Shown: one piece after another, positions 54,649-63,381 of the stretch
Numbering within the stretch: the first letter of the stretch is position 1
How the letters are laid out: every line of letters begins with the position of its first letter
NCBI RefSeq assembly: GCF_035918015.1
Contig: NZ_CP109132.1
Span: 5,332,001-5,396,000, forward strand
Length of the DNA: 64,000 nt
From: Streptomyces sp. NBC_01754
GTDB lineage: Bacteria > Actinomycetota > Actinomycetes > Streptomycetales > Streptomycetaceae
Direction: 5' to 3'
Notes under the pieces: generated by a model
Database searches by the model: none
What the model saw: only the letters and a program-made list of their open reading frames with translations
Told to the model about the DNA's origin: nothing
Program-made: the position numbers and the translations under genes

Positions 54649-56471
54649 CGGGTGCTGCTCTCCTCGGCAGTGGGGACACCGGCGTGGTCGTCCGCGCCCA
54701 TGGCGCCTTCCGCGCCCGACATCAGCCAGGCGTACTCGGCGTTGTGGTGCAGCAGTTCCTGGTGGGTGCCGACGGCGCTGATCCGGCCGCCGGACAGCAG
54801 TGCCACCCGGTCGGCCAGCATCACCGTGGACGGGCGGTGCGCGACGACCAGGGCCGTCGTCTCCTCCAGCACCCGCCGCAGCGCGGCCTCCACCAGGGCC
54901 TCCGTGTGCACGTCCAGCGCGGAGAGCGGGTCGTCGAGCACCAGGAAGCGGGGCTTGCCGACGACGGCGCGGGCCAGCGCGAGGCGCTGGCGCTGACCGC
55001 CGGACAGGCTCAGCCCCTGCTCGCCGACCTGGGTGTCCACGCCGAGCGGCAGGTCGTACACGAAGTCGGCCTGCGCGACGGACAGGGCCCGGCGCAGCTC
55101 CTCCTCGCTCGCGCCCTCCGCGCCCATCAGCACGTTCTCCCCGACGGTCGCCGAGAAGAGCGTCGGTTCCTCGAAGGCCACCGACACCAGCTCGCGCAGC
55201 CGGGGGCGCTCCATGCCCGCGATGTCCTCGCCGTCCAGCAGGATGCGGCCCTCGGTGATCTCGTGCAGCCGGGGTACGAGCGTGGTCAGCGTGGTCTTGC
55301 CCGAACCGGTCGCCCCGACCAGGGCCATCGTCTCCCCTGGCCGGATCCGCAGATCGATCCGGGACAGTACGGGGACGGACGCGGCGTCGGCGTCCGGGTA
55401 GCGGAACCCGACCCCTTCGAGGACGAGGCCGGCACCGCCGTCCTCGGGCTCCCGCCCGCCCTCGACCGCTGTGGAGGGCTCCTCCGGGACGTCCATGACC
55501 TCGAAGAAGCGGTCGGCGGCCGTCGCCGACTCCTGGCTCATCGCCAGCAGGAAGCCGATCGACTCCACCGGCCAGCGCAGCGCCAGCGCCGTCGACAGGA
55601 AGGCGACCAGGGTCCCGGCCGACAGGCTGCCGTCCGCCACCTCGATCGTCCCCAGCACCAGGGCCGCCCCGATGGCCAGTTCCGGGATGGCGGTCACCAG
55701 CGCCCAGATCCCCGCCAGCAGCCGGGCCTTGACCAGCTCCGTACCGCGCAGCCGCTGGGCGAGCGCCCGGAAGGCCTGGGCCTGACTGCGGTTGCGGCCG
55801 AAGCCCTTGACGATGCGGATGCCCAGCACGCTCTCCTCGACGACCGTCGCCAGATCGCCGACCTGGTCCTGTGCCTTGCGCGCCACCAGCGAGTACTTCG
55901 TCTCGAAGACGGAGCACAGGATCATCAGGGGCACGGCGGGCGCCAGCAGTACGAGGCCGAGTGTCCACTCCTGGGCGAACAGGATGACGAAACCGACCAG
56001 GATCGTCGTGGCGTTGACCAGCAGGAAGGTCAGCGGGAACGCCAGGAACATACGCAGCAGCATCAGGTCCGTGGTCCCGCGCGACAGCAGCTGTCCGGAG
56101 GGCCAGCGGTCGTGGAAGGCCACCGGGAGCCGCTGGAGGTGGCGGTAGAGGTCCGCGCGCATCGACGCCTCCACCCCGGCCAGCGGGCGTGCGACCAGCC
56201 ACCGCCGCAGTCCGAAGAGCCCCGCCTCCACCAGCCCGAGCAGCAACAGGTACAGCGCGCCCAGCCACACTCCCCCCGGATCGCGGTCGGCGACGGGGCC
56301 GTCCACCATCCATTTCAGGACAAGGGGGATCACCAGACCGAGGCAGGAGGCGAGTACCGCGATGAACGCGGCGACGAACCAACGCACCCGCACCGGTCGG
56401 ACGTAGGGCCACAGACGCAGGAGGGAGCGCACGGCGGACCGTTCCGTGGGCTCTGCAAGTGTTTCGGGCAT
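54645..56471 (-). CDS. ABC exporter half-transporter (TMD-NBD), first subunit
   Basis: A 608-residue partner of the preceding exporter, with six helices followed by an ATPase. Walker A GATGSGKTT and signature LSGGQRQRL are canonical. Walker B reads FLVLDDPLSALD, so the catalytic Glu is replaced by Asp, as in the degenerate site of TM287/288-type exporters. ATG 56471 is chosen because upstream frame lacks conserved sequence; the ribosome site is weak. It is divergent from an ABC-2 transporter operon across 164 bp. Confidence 0.9.
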   Translation of the reverse strand: MPETLAEPTERSAVRSLLRLWPYVRPVRVRWFVAAFIAVLASCLGLVIPLVLKWMVDGPVADRDPGGVWLGALYLLLLGLVEAGLFGLRRWLVARPLAGVEASMRADLYRHLQRLPVAFHDRWPSGQLLSRGTTDLMLLRMFLAFPLTFLLVNATTILVGFVILFAQEWTLGLVLLAPAVPLMILCSVFETKYSLVARKAQDQVGDLATVVEESVLGIRIVKGFGRNRSQAQAFRALAQRLRGTELVKARLLAGIWALVTAIPELAIGAALVLGTIEVADGSLSAGTLVAFLSTALALRWPVESIGFLLAMSQESATAADRFFEVMDVPEEPSTAVEGGREPEDGGAGLVLEGVGFRYPDADAASVPVLSRIDLRIRPGETMALVGATGSGKTTLTTLVPRLHEITEGRILLDGEDIAGMERPRLRELVSVAFEEPTLFSATVGENVLMGAEGASEEELRRALSVAQADFVYDLPLGVDTQVGEQGLSLSGGQRQRLALARAVVGKPRFLVLDDPLSALDVHTEALVEAALRRVLEETTALVVAHRPSTVMLADRVALLSGGRISAVGTHQELLHHNAEYAWLMSGAEGAMGADDHAGVPTAEESSTR

Positions 56472-56635
56472 CAGGTTCGAGCCTAAGGTTCGCCGCGGAC
56501 ATTCCTCACATGGTTTTCCGGCCACCGCCCTCCCCGCGTCAGCCGTTCGCGGCGCCGTGTCAACCGATCGGCCGATGCCCGTCCGACCAGGTCGGCGGAT
56601 GCCGCCGCCGCCCGCCCGCCGGAATCCTTGAGGGC

Positions 56636-57553
56636 ATGCCAATCATCGAAGTGAACGGGGTACGCAAGGCCTACGCGGGGCGCCTTGCCGTCGACGGGGT
56701 GAGCTTCCACGTCGACGAGGGGGAGATCTTCGGGATCCTGGGCCCCAACGGGGCGGGCAAGACCACCACCGTCGAATGCGTCGAGGGACTGCGCGTCCCC
56801 GACGCCGGCACCGTCCGGGTCGCCGGACTGGACCCGGTGGCCGACCACGGGCGGATCACCTCACTGCTCGGCGCGCAGCTCCAGGAGAGCGAACTCCAGC
56901 CCAAACTGACCGTGCGCGAGGCGCTGGAGCTGTACAGCGCCTTCTACGCGAAACCCGCCGACTGGCGGCGGCTCGCCGAGCGGCTCGGGCTGGAGGACCA
57001 CCTCAGCCGCCGCTTCGCCAAGCTGTCCGGCGGCCAGAAGCAGCGGCTGTTCATCGCGCTCGCCCTCGTCGGGAACCCCCGGGTGGTCGTGCTCGACGAA
57101 CTCACCACCGGTCTCGACCCCCGGGCCCGCCGGGACACCTGGCGGCTCATCGAAGAGGTGCGCGCGAGCGGGGTGACCGTCCTGCTGGTCACCCACTTCA
57201 TGGAGGAGGCCCAGCGGCTCTGCGACCGGGTCGCGGTCATCGACCGGGGACGTGTCGTCGCGCTCGACACCCCGGCGGGGCTGATCAGCCGGTCCACCGG
57301 CTCCACCGTCATCTCCTTCACCCCCTCCGAACCGCTCCCGGACACCGGCGGACTCATCCACCTGCCCGGGGCCGTGTCCGTCTCGGTCGGCGAACAGGAC
57401 GGCCGGGTCACCATCCACGGCGACGACGACACCGCCGACGCCGTGATCAAGCTGCTGGCCGCCCACCACATCACCGCCCGTCATCTGCGCGTCCTGGAGA
57501 CCACCCTGGACGACGCCTTCCTCGACCTCACGGAGCAGGACGCCCGAGCATGA
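56636..57553 (+). CDS. ABC-2 type exporter ATPase (drug-resistance type)
   Basis: A 305-residue soluble ATPase of the DrrA/CcmA class. Walker A is GPNGAGKTTT, Q-loop near LGAQLQESELQ, signature KLSGGQKQRL and Walker B VVVLDELTTGLD; the H-loop is LLVTHFMEE. A C-terminal domain of about 90 residues (AVSVSVGEQDGRV onward) is typical of DrrA. The start ATG is immediately preceded by a weak GAGGG. Its stop overlaps the permease start. It powers export of an unknown hydrophobic compound, with the two-component genes downstream probably controlling it. Confidence 0.9.
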   Translation: MPIIEVNGVRKAYAGRLAVDGVSFHVDEGEIFGILGPNGAGKTTTVECVEGLRVPDAGTVRVAGLDPVADHGRITSLLGAQLQESELQPKLTVREALELYSAFYAKPADWRRLAERLGLEDHLSRRFAKLSGGQKQRLFIALALVGNPRVVVLDELTTGLDPRARRDTWRLIEEVRASGVTVLLVTHFMEEAQRLCDRVAVIDRGRVVALDTPAGLISRSTGSTVISFTPSEPLPDTGGLIHLPGAVSVSVGEQDGRVTIHGDDDTADAVIKLLAAHHITARHLRVLETTLDDAFLDLTEQDARA

Positions 57554-58320
57554 CCACCACCGACCTCGCCCCGGTCACCAGGGGCCCGATCTCCGCCGTC
57601 CTCCGCACGGAGACCCGTCTCTTCCTGCGCGAACCGGGCAGCCTCTTCTGGATGCTGGTCTTCCCGGTCGCCCTGCTGACCGTCCTGGGCCTCATCCCCT
57701 CCTTCCGGGAGGACGACGACGCCCTCGGCGGACGCAGCGTCATCGACCTGTACGTCCCCGTGGCCGTGCTGCTCGCCATGATCATGGCCAGTCTCCAGGC
57801 CATGCCGCCGGTCCTCGCCAGTTACCGCGAACGCGGCATCCTGCGCCGGATGTCGGCGACCCCGGTCCGCCCCTCCGCCCTGCTCATCGCGCAGATCGCG
57901 CTGCACGGGGCGGCCTCGCTGGGGGCCGCCGTCCTCGTCATGGCCGCCGGCCGGATCGCCTTCGGGGTGCGGCTGCCGGGGCAGATCGCCGGTTACGTGC
58001 TGGCCCTGCTGCTGGCCGTGGCCTGCGCCCTCGCCCTCGGCGCCACCATCTGCGCGCTGTCCCGGACGACCAAGGTCTCGGCGGCCGTCGGTTCGGTGGC
58101 GTACCTGGTGATGATGTTCACGGCCGGGGTCTGGGTGCCCGTCCAGACCATGCCGGACCTGCTCCGCCGGATCGTCGAGTTCACCCCCTTCGGCGCCGCC
58201 TCCCAGGCCCTCGACCAGGCGGCCCGGGGCGACTGGCCGGGCTGGGCGCACCTCGCGGTCATGGTGGTGTGGACGGTGCTCCTGGGCGCGGCGTCGACCC
58301 GGCTCTTCCGCTGGGAGTGA
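57550..58320 (+). CDS. ABC-2 type exporter permease
   Basis: A 256-residue membrane protein with six helices, the DrrB-type partner of the preceding ATPase. Typical features are RTETRLFLREPGSLFWMLVF at the first helix and the conserved RERGILRRMSATPVRPS coupling region. A late motif, FTAGVWVPVQTMPDLLRRI, precedes the last helices. ATG 57550 overlaps the ATPase stop (ATGA). Confidence 0.9.
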   Translation: MTTTDLAPVTRGPISAVLRTETRLFLREPGSLFWMLVFPVALLTVLGLIPSFREDDDALGGRSVIDLYVPVAVLLAMIMASLQAMPPVLASYRERGILRRMSATPVRPSALLIAQIALHGAASLGAAVLVMAAGRIAFGVRLPGQIAGYVLALLLAVACALALGATICALSRTTKVSAAVGSVAYLVMMFTAGVWVPVQTMPDLLRRIVEFTPFGAASQALDQAARGDWPGWAHLAVMVVWTVLLGAASTRLFRWE

Positions 58321-58375
58321 CCCGGGCCGGGAGGCGGGTGGAGACTGGATCCCGGACGAGGAGGGGGAGACACCG

Positions 58376-59626
58376 ATGAACGGTGACGACACGACGGCGG
58401 AGCGGTTCTACCGGTACGGCCCGTACTCCCTCCTGGGCGTCGCCGTCCTGATGTCCGCCCTGTCCGCCGGCGTCGTCGGCATGTCCGGCACGGACATGTA
58501 CGTGGCGGCCGCCCTGGTCCCGGCGGCCGTCGGCCTCCAGCTGTGGTGGGCCCGGGCCAGGCGGCGGCTGCCCTCGCCCGCCCGCGCCGCCCAGGCCTAC
58601 TACGTGCTGCGGACCGCTCTGGGCTTCGCGCTCTGCTGGTGCAACCCCTTCTTCTCCGTCTACGCCATCGTCGGCTACTTCGACGTCGGCACACTGCTGC
58701 CGAAGCGCTTCGTCCGTGCCGGTCTGCTGTGTACCGCCGTCACGATGGCCGGAGCGCAGTCCGGCAGCGGTCTGCCGCCGGTCTCCCTCATCGACTGGGT
58801 GGCCTTCGGCGCGCTGTTCGTGCTGCATTCCTCCCTCGCGCTCCTCTTCGGCCGTATCGGCGCCCACGAAGAGCAGAAGGCCCGGCGCCAGCGGGAGACC
58901 ATCAGCGACCTGGAGTGCGCCAACTCCCGCCTGGAGCAGGCCCTCGCCGAGAACGCCACCCTGCACGCCCAGCTGCTCCTCCAGGCCCGGGAGGCCGGGG
59001 TCGCCGACGAACGACGCCGTCTGGCCGCCGAGATCCACGACACCCTCGCCCAGGGCCTGGCCGGAATCATCACCCAGCTCCAGGCCGCCACCGCCACCAC
59101 CGAGAGCGACCCCGCCCTGGCCCGGCAGCACCTCGACCGCGCCTCGGGGCTCGCCCGGCACAGCCTCGGCGAGGCCCGCCGCTCCGTGCACAACCTGGTG
59201 CCCGCCGCGCTGGAGGAGGACGACCTGCCCCAGGCGCTCAGGAAGACGGTGGTCGAGTGGTCCGAACGGCACGGCACACGCGCCGACTTCACGGTCACCG
59301 GGACCGTCGAACCGCTGCACGACGAGGTCGGTGCCACCCTCCTCCGGGTCGCCGAGGAGTCCCTGGCCAACGCGGCCCGGCACGCCGGCGCGGGACGGGC
59401 GGGTGTCACGCTCTCCTACATGGGCGACGAGATCACCCTGGACGTACGCGACGACGGCCGGGGGTTCGACCCGGCCGTGCTCCCGCCGTACAGCGGCACC
59501 GGCGGCTTCGGTCTGGGCGGGATGCGCGCCCGCGCCGAGCGGATCGCGGGAACGGTCACGGTGGAGACCGGGCCCGGACTGGGCACCGCGGTCTCGGCCA
59601 GGGTACCGCTGGTCCGCCCTGGATGA
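58376..59626 (+). CDS. NarL/DesK-type sensor histidine kinase
   Basis: A 416-residue membrane kinase. An N-terminal block of about four to five helices (to about 160) with little extracellular loop suggests membrane or intramembrane sensing. A coiled segment leads to the HisKA_3 box ERRRLAAEIHDTLAQG with His221. HATPase_c shows EESLANAARHAG, DVRDDGRGFDP and GFGLGGMRARAERI. ATG 58376 has GAGGAGGGGGA upstream. It is 55 bp after the exporter permease and coupled to its response regulator, so export control is likely, as in LiaRS/BceRS-like sets. Confidence 0.9.
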   Translation: MNGDDTTAERFYRYGPYSLLGVAVLMSALSAGVVGMSGTDMYVAAALVPAAVGLQLWWARARRRLPSPARAAQAYYVLRTALGFALCWCNPFFSVYAIVGYFDVGTLLPKRFVRAGLLCTAVTMAGAQSGSGLPPVSLIDWVAFGALFVLHSSLALLFGRIGAHEEQKARRQRETISDLECANSRLEQALAENATLHAQLLLQAREAGVADERRRLAAEIHDTLAQGLAGIITQLQAATATTESDPALARQHLDRASGLARHSLGEARRSVHNLVPAALEEDDLPQALRKTVVEWSERHGTRADFTVTGTVEPLHDEVGATLLRVAEESLANAARHAGAGRAGVTLSYMGDEITLDVRDDGRGFDPAVLPPYSGTGGFGLGGMRARAERIAGTVTVETGPGLGTAVSARVPLVRPG

Positions 59627-60306
59627 CGGGCGCTACCGTGAGCCCCGACATGACTGAGGCACCGGACACCGCACGCGTCATCACCCTCGTCCTCGTCGAC
59701 GACCACCCCGTCGTACGGGACGGCCTGCGCGGGATGTTCACCTCCGCGCCCGGCTTCGAGGTGCTCGGCGAGGCCGCCGACGGGGTGGCCGCCGTCGCGC
59801 TCGTCCGCACACTCGACCCGGACGTCGTGCTGATGGACCTGCGGATGCCGGGCGGTGGGGGAGTGGCCGCCATCGCGGAACTCGCCCGGCTCGGCGTCCG
59901 GTCCAGGGTGCTCGTCCTGACCACGTACGACACCGACTCCGACACGCTGCCCGCGATCGAGGCGGGCGCGACCGGTTACCTCCTCAAGGACGCACCCCGC
60001 GACGAGCTGTTCACCGCCGTGCGCGCCGCGGCGGACGGGCGGACCGTGCTCTCACCGGCCGTGGCCTCCCGGCTGGTCACCCGGGTCCGGACACCGGCGG
60101 TCCCCGGCGGGGAGGCGCTGTCCACGCGGGAGCGGGAGGTGCTGGCCCTCGTCGCGAAGGGCACCTCGAACCGGGAGATCGCCGCGGAGCTGTTCATCAG
60201 CGAGGCGACCGTGAAGACCCACCTCACCCATGTCTTCGCCAAGCTGGGCGCCAAGGACCGCGCGGCCGCCGTCGCCCTCGGCTACGAACGCGGCATCCTC
60301 GGCTGA
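59623..60306 (+). CDS. NarL/LuxR-family response regulator
   Basis: A 227-residue two-domain regulator. The receiver has the acidic pair LVLVDDHPVV, phospho-acceptor Asp72 in VLMDLRMPG, Thr in VLVLTTYDT and Lys in GYLLKDAPR. The C-terminal LuxR helix-turn-helix is LSTREREVLALVAKGTSNRE with ATVKTHLTHVFAKL. ATG 59623 overlaps the kinase stop; ATG 59650 is a possible shorter start. The gene ends inside the first unit of a 9-bp tandem repeat. Confidence 0.92.
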   Translation: MTGATVSPDMTEAPDTARVITLVLVDDHPVVRDGLRGMFTSAPGFEVLGEAADGVAAVALVRTLDPDVVLMDLRMPGGGGVAAIAELARLGVRSRVLVLTTYDTDSDTLPAIEAGATGYLLKDAPRDELFTAVRAAADGRTVLSPAVASRLVTRVRTPAVPGGEALSTREREVLALVAKGTSNREIAAELFISEATVKTHLTHVFAKLGAKDRAAAVALGYERGILG

Positions 60307-60354
60307 CCCGGCTGACCCGGCTGACCCGGCTGACCCGGCTGACCCGGCACCGTG
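60301..60354. repeat. Six tandem copies of a 9-bp unit at the response-regulator stop
   Basis: GGCTGACCC repeated six times without variation, starting in the last codons of the response-regulator gene. The TGA in the first unit is its stop, and each further unit places another TGA in the same frame. The rest of the gap to 60608 is non-coding in appearance and probably carries the L,D-transpeptidase promoter. Confidence 0.9.
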
Positions 60355-60608
60355 GTATCCGGCCATACGGGTGGTCCGTCCGCTTCCCGCCCCGGTGCCC
60401 CGCCGCCCGCCCCCTCGTGCGCGGCGCTTCCTCCCGCCCGGCTGTGCCCGACACCTCTCCGCCTCCCGCGACTCGTCGGACGGGCCACCCGGGAGGGGCG
60501 CGTGGCACCCTGGCCACGGCCCTTCCCGGTGGTGTCCTCCCCCCTGTTCCGCCCACGGCTGGGCCCGCACCCACGTTTCCCCGGGGCGGGCCCGTCGTTG
60601 GGGGGAGC

Positions 60609-61829
60609 GTGAACCACGAAGCGAAGAGAGCACGGGCGGGTTCGGCCGCCGTGCTGACATGGGCAGGAATGTTCACCGTGCTGGCCCTCCTGACGGGCTG
60701 CACCGAGGCGACGTCGTTCTTCGGGGACAGCCGCGCACCCGGGGACGCCATCCGCATCGTCCCGAAGGACGGTGCCGAGAACGTGGGCGCGGACGACCGG
60801 ATCGAGGTGACCGTCCCGGACGGACGGCTCGAACGGGTCGAGGTGACCCGGATCCAGGACGCGGAACAGGAGAAGGTGCCCGGGAAGATCGCCGACGACG
60901 GCCGGTCCTGGGCCCCCCGGGACCGGGAGTACCGGCTCGGGCTCGCCGGGAAGTACAGCGTCGAGGCCGTCGCGGTCGACGGCGCCGGGCGACGCTCGGC
61001 CCGGAACACCACCTTCACCACCCTGGTCCCGAAGGACCGCTTCATCGGCTACTTCAAGCCGGAGAACCGGTCGACCGTGGGCACGGGGATGATCATCTCG
61101 TTCGACTTCAACCGGCCGGTCAAGAACCGCGCCGCGGTCGAGAAGGCGATCCGCGTCACCACCGAACCGCGGGTGGAGGTGGTGGGCCACTGGTTCGGCG
61201 CGGAGCGGCTCGACCTCCGGCCCGCCGACTACTGGGAGCCGGGCACCGAGGTCACCGTCGACGTCGGACTGCGCGATGTGGAGGGCGCGCCCGGGGTGTA
61301 CGGCAGCCAGCGCAAGAAGGTGACCTTCCGGGTCGGCCGTTCCCAGACGTCGGTGGTGGACGCCGCATCCCACACGATGGAGGTGCGCCGTGACGGCGAG
61401 GTCGTCAGCACGGTGCCCGTCACGGCGGGCGCGGAGAAGACCACCACGTACAACGGGAAGATGGTGGTCTCCGAACTCCACGAGGTGACCCGGATGGACG
61501 GGCGGACGGTCGGCTTCGGCGGCGAGTACGACATCAAGGACGTCCCGCACGCCATCCGGCTCACCAAGTCCGGAACCTTCCTGCACGGCAACTACTGGGA
61601 ATCCCCCGACACCTTCGGTTCCGAGAACACCAGCCACGGCTGCATCGGGCTCAGGGACATGAAGGGCGGGGGGTCGGACACCCCGGCCGGATGGTTCTTC
61701 GAGCGGACCCTCGTCGGCGACGTGGTCGAGGTGGTCAACTCCACGGACGGGACGGTCGCCCCGGACAACGGGCTCGGTGGCTGGAATCTCGGGTGGCCGC
61801 AGTGGAAGGCGGGTTCCGCGCTGCGCTGA
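60609..61829 (+). CDS. L,D-transpeptidase lipoprotein (Ig-like + YkuD)
   Basis: A 406-residue secreted lipoprotein that makes 3-3 cross-links in peptidoglycan. Lipobox LLTGC follows a hydrophobic segment near residues 20-35. Two Ig-like domains (ending in TTFTTLVPKDRFIGYF and FRVGRSQTSVV) precede the YkuD catalytic domain, with HGNYW and the active-site SHGCIGLRD (Cys345). A C-terminal tail, NGLGGWNLGWPQW, is typical of actinobacterial Ldt enzymes. GTG 60609 follows GGGGGAG with very short spacing; the start is therefore less certain than the identity. Confidence 0.9.
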   Translation: MNHEAKRARAGSAAVLTWAGMFTVLALLTGCTEATSFFGDSRAPGDAIRIVPKDGAENVGADDRIEVTVPDGRLERVEVTRIQDAEQEKVPGKIADDGRSWAPRDREYRLGLAGKYSVEAVAVDGAGRRSARNTTFTTLVPKDRFIGYFKPENRSTVGTGMIISFDFNRPVKNRAAVEKAIRVTTEPRVEVVGHWFGAERLDLRPADYWEPGTEVTVDVGLRDVEGAPGVYGSQRKKVTFRVGRSQTSVVDAASHTMEVRRDGEVVSTVPVTAGAEKTTTYNGKMVVSELHEVTRMDGRTVGFGGEYDIKDVPHAIRLTKSGTFLHGNYWESPDTFGSENTSHGCIGLRDMKGGGSDTPAGWFFERTLVGDVVEVVNSTDGTVAPDNGLGGWNLGWPQWKAGSALR

Positions 61830-61852
61830 CCACCGTCCCGACCTGCACGGGT

Positions 61853-61873
61853 CCCGGGGACGCCGTCCCCGGG
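61853..61873 (+). terminator. Hairpin after the first L,D-transpeptidase gene
   Basis: A GC stem formed by CCCGGGGA and TCCCCGGG around a short loop, 23 bases after the stop codon. The rest of the 215-bp gap probably holds the promoter of the second gene. Confidence 0.5.
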
Positions 61874-62044
61874 GCCCTCCGGTGACGCCTCCGGGCCGGC
61901 TGGGACGAGTTGGGACACAACGGTGACATCCGGAGGGGAGTTCTCCTCGCGTCCGGTGTGATTGTCTTGCGCCGAACGTGCGCATCCAGCGCGTGGGTGT
62001 GCGGGCCATGGCGGGGCCAGGCCGTGCGAGGGGAGACGACCACA

Positions 62045-63301
62045 GTGAACGGGCTGCCGATATCGGGGGCATCGGCCGGGACGGGCGGGATACGGGACGG
62101 GCGCGGGGCGCACGGACTTCTCGCGCTGGTGCTCGGTGCGCTGCTGTTGCTGGTGACGGCGTGCGGGGGCACCGGTGCCGCCGCGGACAAGGGCGCGGGG
62201 GCCAAGGGCGGCGGGGGCGACAGTCCCGACACCACCGCCTCGCAGGCGGTCGTGACCATCGCCCCGAAGGACGGCGCCGACGACGTGGCGACCAGCGGGG
62301 CACTGAAGATCACGGCCGAGCGGGGGAAGCTCAGCACCGTGAAGGTCGCCGACCCCAAGGGCAACGAGGTCGAGGGCGAGATCGCCGCGGACGGGCTGAG
62401 CTGGGTGCCGGACCGGCATCTGGCGGCGGCCACCAAGTACACGGTGCACGCGGTCGCCAAGGACGAGAAGGGCCGCCAGTCGGCCAAGGACACCACCTTC
62501 ACGACGCTGGTCCCGCAGAACACCTTCATCGGGCAGTACACCCCCGAGGACGGTTCGACGGTCGGCGTCGGCATGCCGGTGTCGATCCACTTCACCCGGG
62601 GCATCACCGATCCCGAGGCCGTCGAGAAGGCGATCGAGGTGACGGCGGAGCCGGCCGTCGAGATCGAACCCCACTGGTTCGGCAACGACCGCCTCGACTT
62701 CCGCCCGGAGAAGTACTGGGCCGCGGGCACCAAGGTGACCCTGCGGCTCGACCTCGACGGCGTCGAGGGGCGGCCGGGGGTCTACGGCAAGCAGGCCAAG
62801 ACCGTGTCGTTCACCATCGGCCGCAGCCAGGTCTCCACCGTCGACGCGCGCTCGCACCGTATGAAGGTCGTCCGCGACGGCAAGCAGATCAAGGACATCC
62901 CGATCTCCGCGGGCGCCCCGTCCACGACCACGTACAACGGCCAGATGGTCATCAGCGAGAAGCTCAAGGTGACCCGGATGAACGGTGACACCGTCGGCTT
63001 CGGCGGCGAGTACGACATCAAGGACGTTCCGCACGCGATGCGGCTGTCCACCTCCGGCACCTTCATCCACGGCAACTACTGGGGCGGGGCCGGCATCTTC
63101 GGTTCGGCCAACACCAGCCACGGCTGCGTCGGCCTGCGGGACGTACGCGGCGGCTGGGACGGCAAGACCCCGGCCGCCTGGTTCTTCGACAACTCGCTGA
63201 TCGGCGACGTCGTCGTCGTGAAGAACTCCCAGGACCGGGTGATCCAGCCGGACAACGGCTTCAGCGGCTGGAACATGGACTGGTCGGAGTGGATCAGTTG
63301 A
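62045..63301 (+). CDS. L,D-transpeptidase lipoprotein, paralogue
   Basis: A 418-residue paralogue of the preceding gene with the same plan: signal ending in the lipobox LVTAC, a Gly/Ala/Lys-rich linker, two Ig-like domains and YkuD with HGNYW and SHGCVGLRD (Cys361), then NGFSGWNMDWSEW. GTG 62045 has GAGGGGAG eight bases upstream. Extended identical stretches (TVGFGGEYDIKDVPHA) show that the two arose by duplication, but signal and linker sequences have diverged. Both act in the cell wall outside the membrane. Confidence 0.92.
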   Translation: MNGLPISGASAGTGGIRDGRGAHGLLALVLGALLLLVTACGGTGAAADKGAGAKGGGGDSPDTTASQAVVTIAPKDGADDVATSGALKITAERGKLSTVKVADPKGNEVEGEIAADGLSWVPDRHLAAATKYTVHAVAKDEKGRQSAKDTTFTTLVPQNTFIGQYTPEDGSTVGVGMPVSIHFTRGITDPEAVEKAIEVTAEPAVEIEPHWFGNDRLDFRPEKYWAAGTKVTLRLDLDGVEGRPGVYGKQAKTVSFTIGRSQVSTVDARSHRMKVVRDGKQIKDIPISAGAPSTTTYNGQMVISEKLKVTRMNGDTVGFGGEYDIKDVPHAMRLSTSGTFIHGNYWGGAGIFGSANTSHGCVGLRDVRGGWDGKTPAAWFFDNSLIGDVVVVKNSQDRVIQPDNGFSGWNMDWSEWIS

Positions 63302-63381
63302 GTCCCTTCGCGTGACGGTCCCGGGCGCTGTGACCGACGGCACCGGGCCCGTCCCCGTTAGCGGCGGTTAACCTGCCTCTC

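Noticed and set aside
60301..60354. CRISPR array
   Set aside because: Units are contiguous 9-mers without spacers and no cas gene is present.
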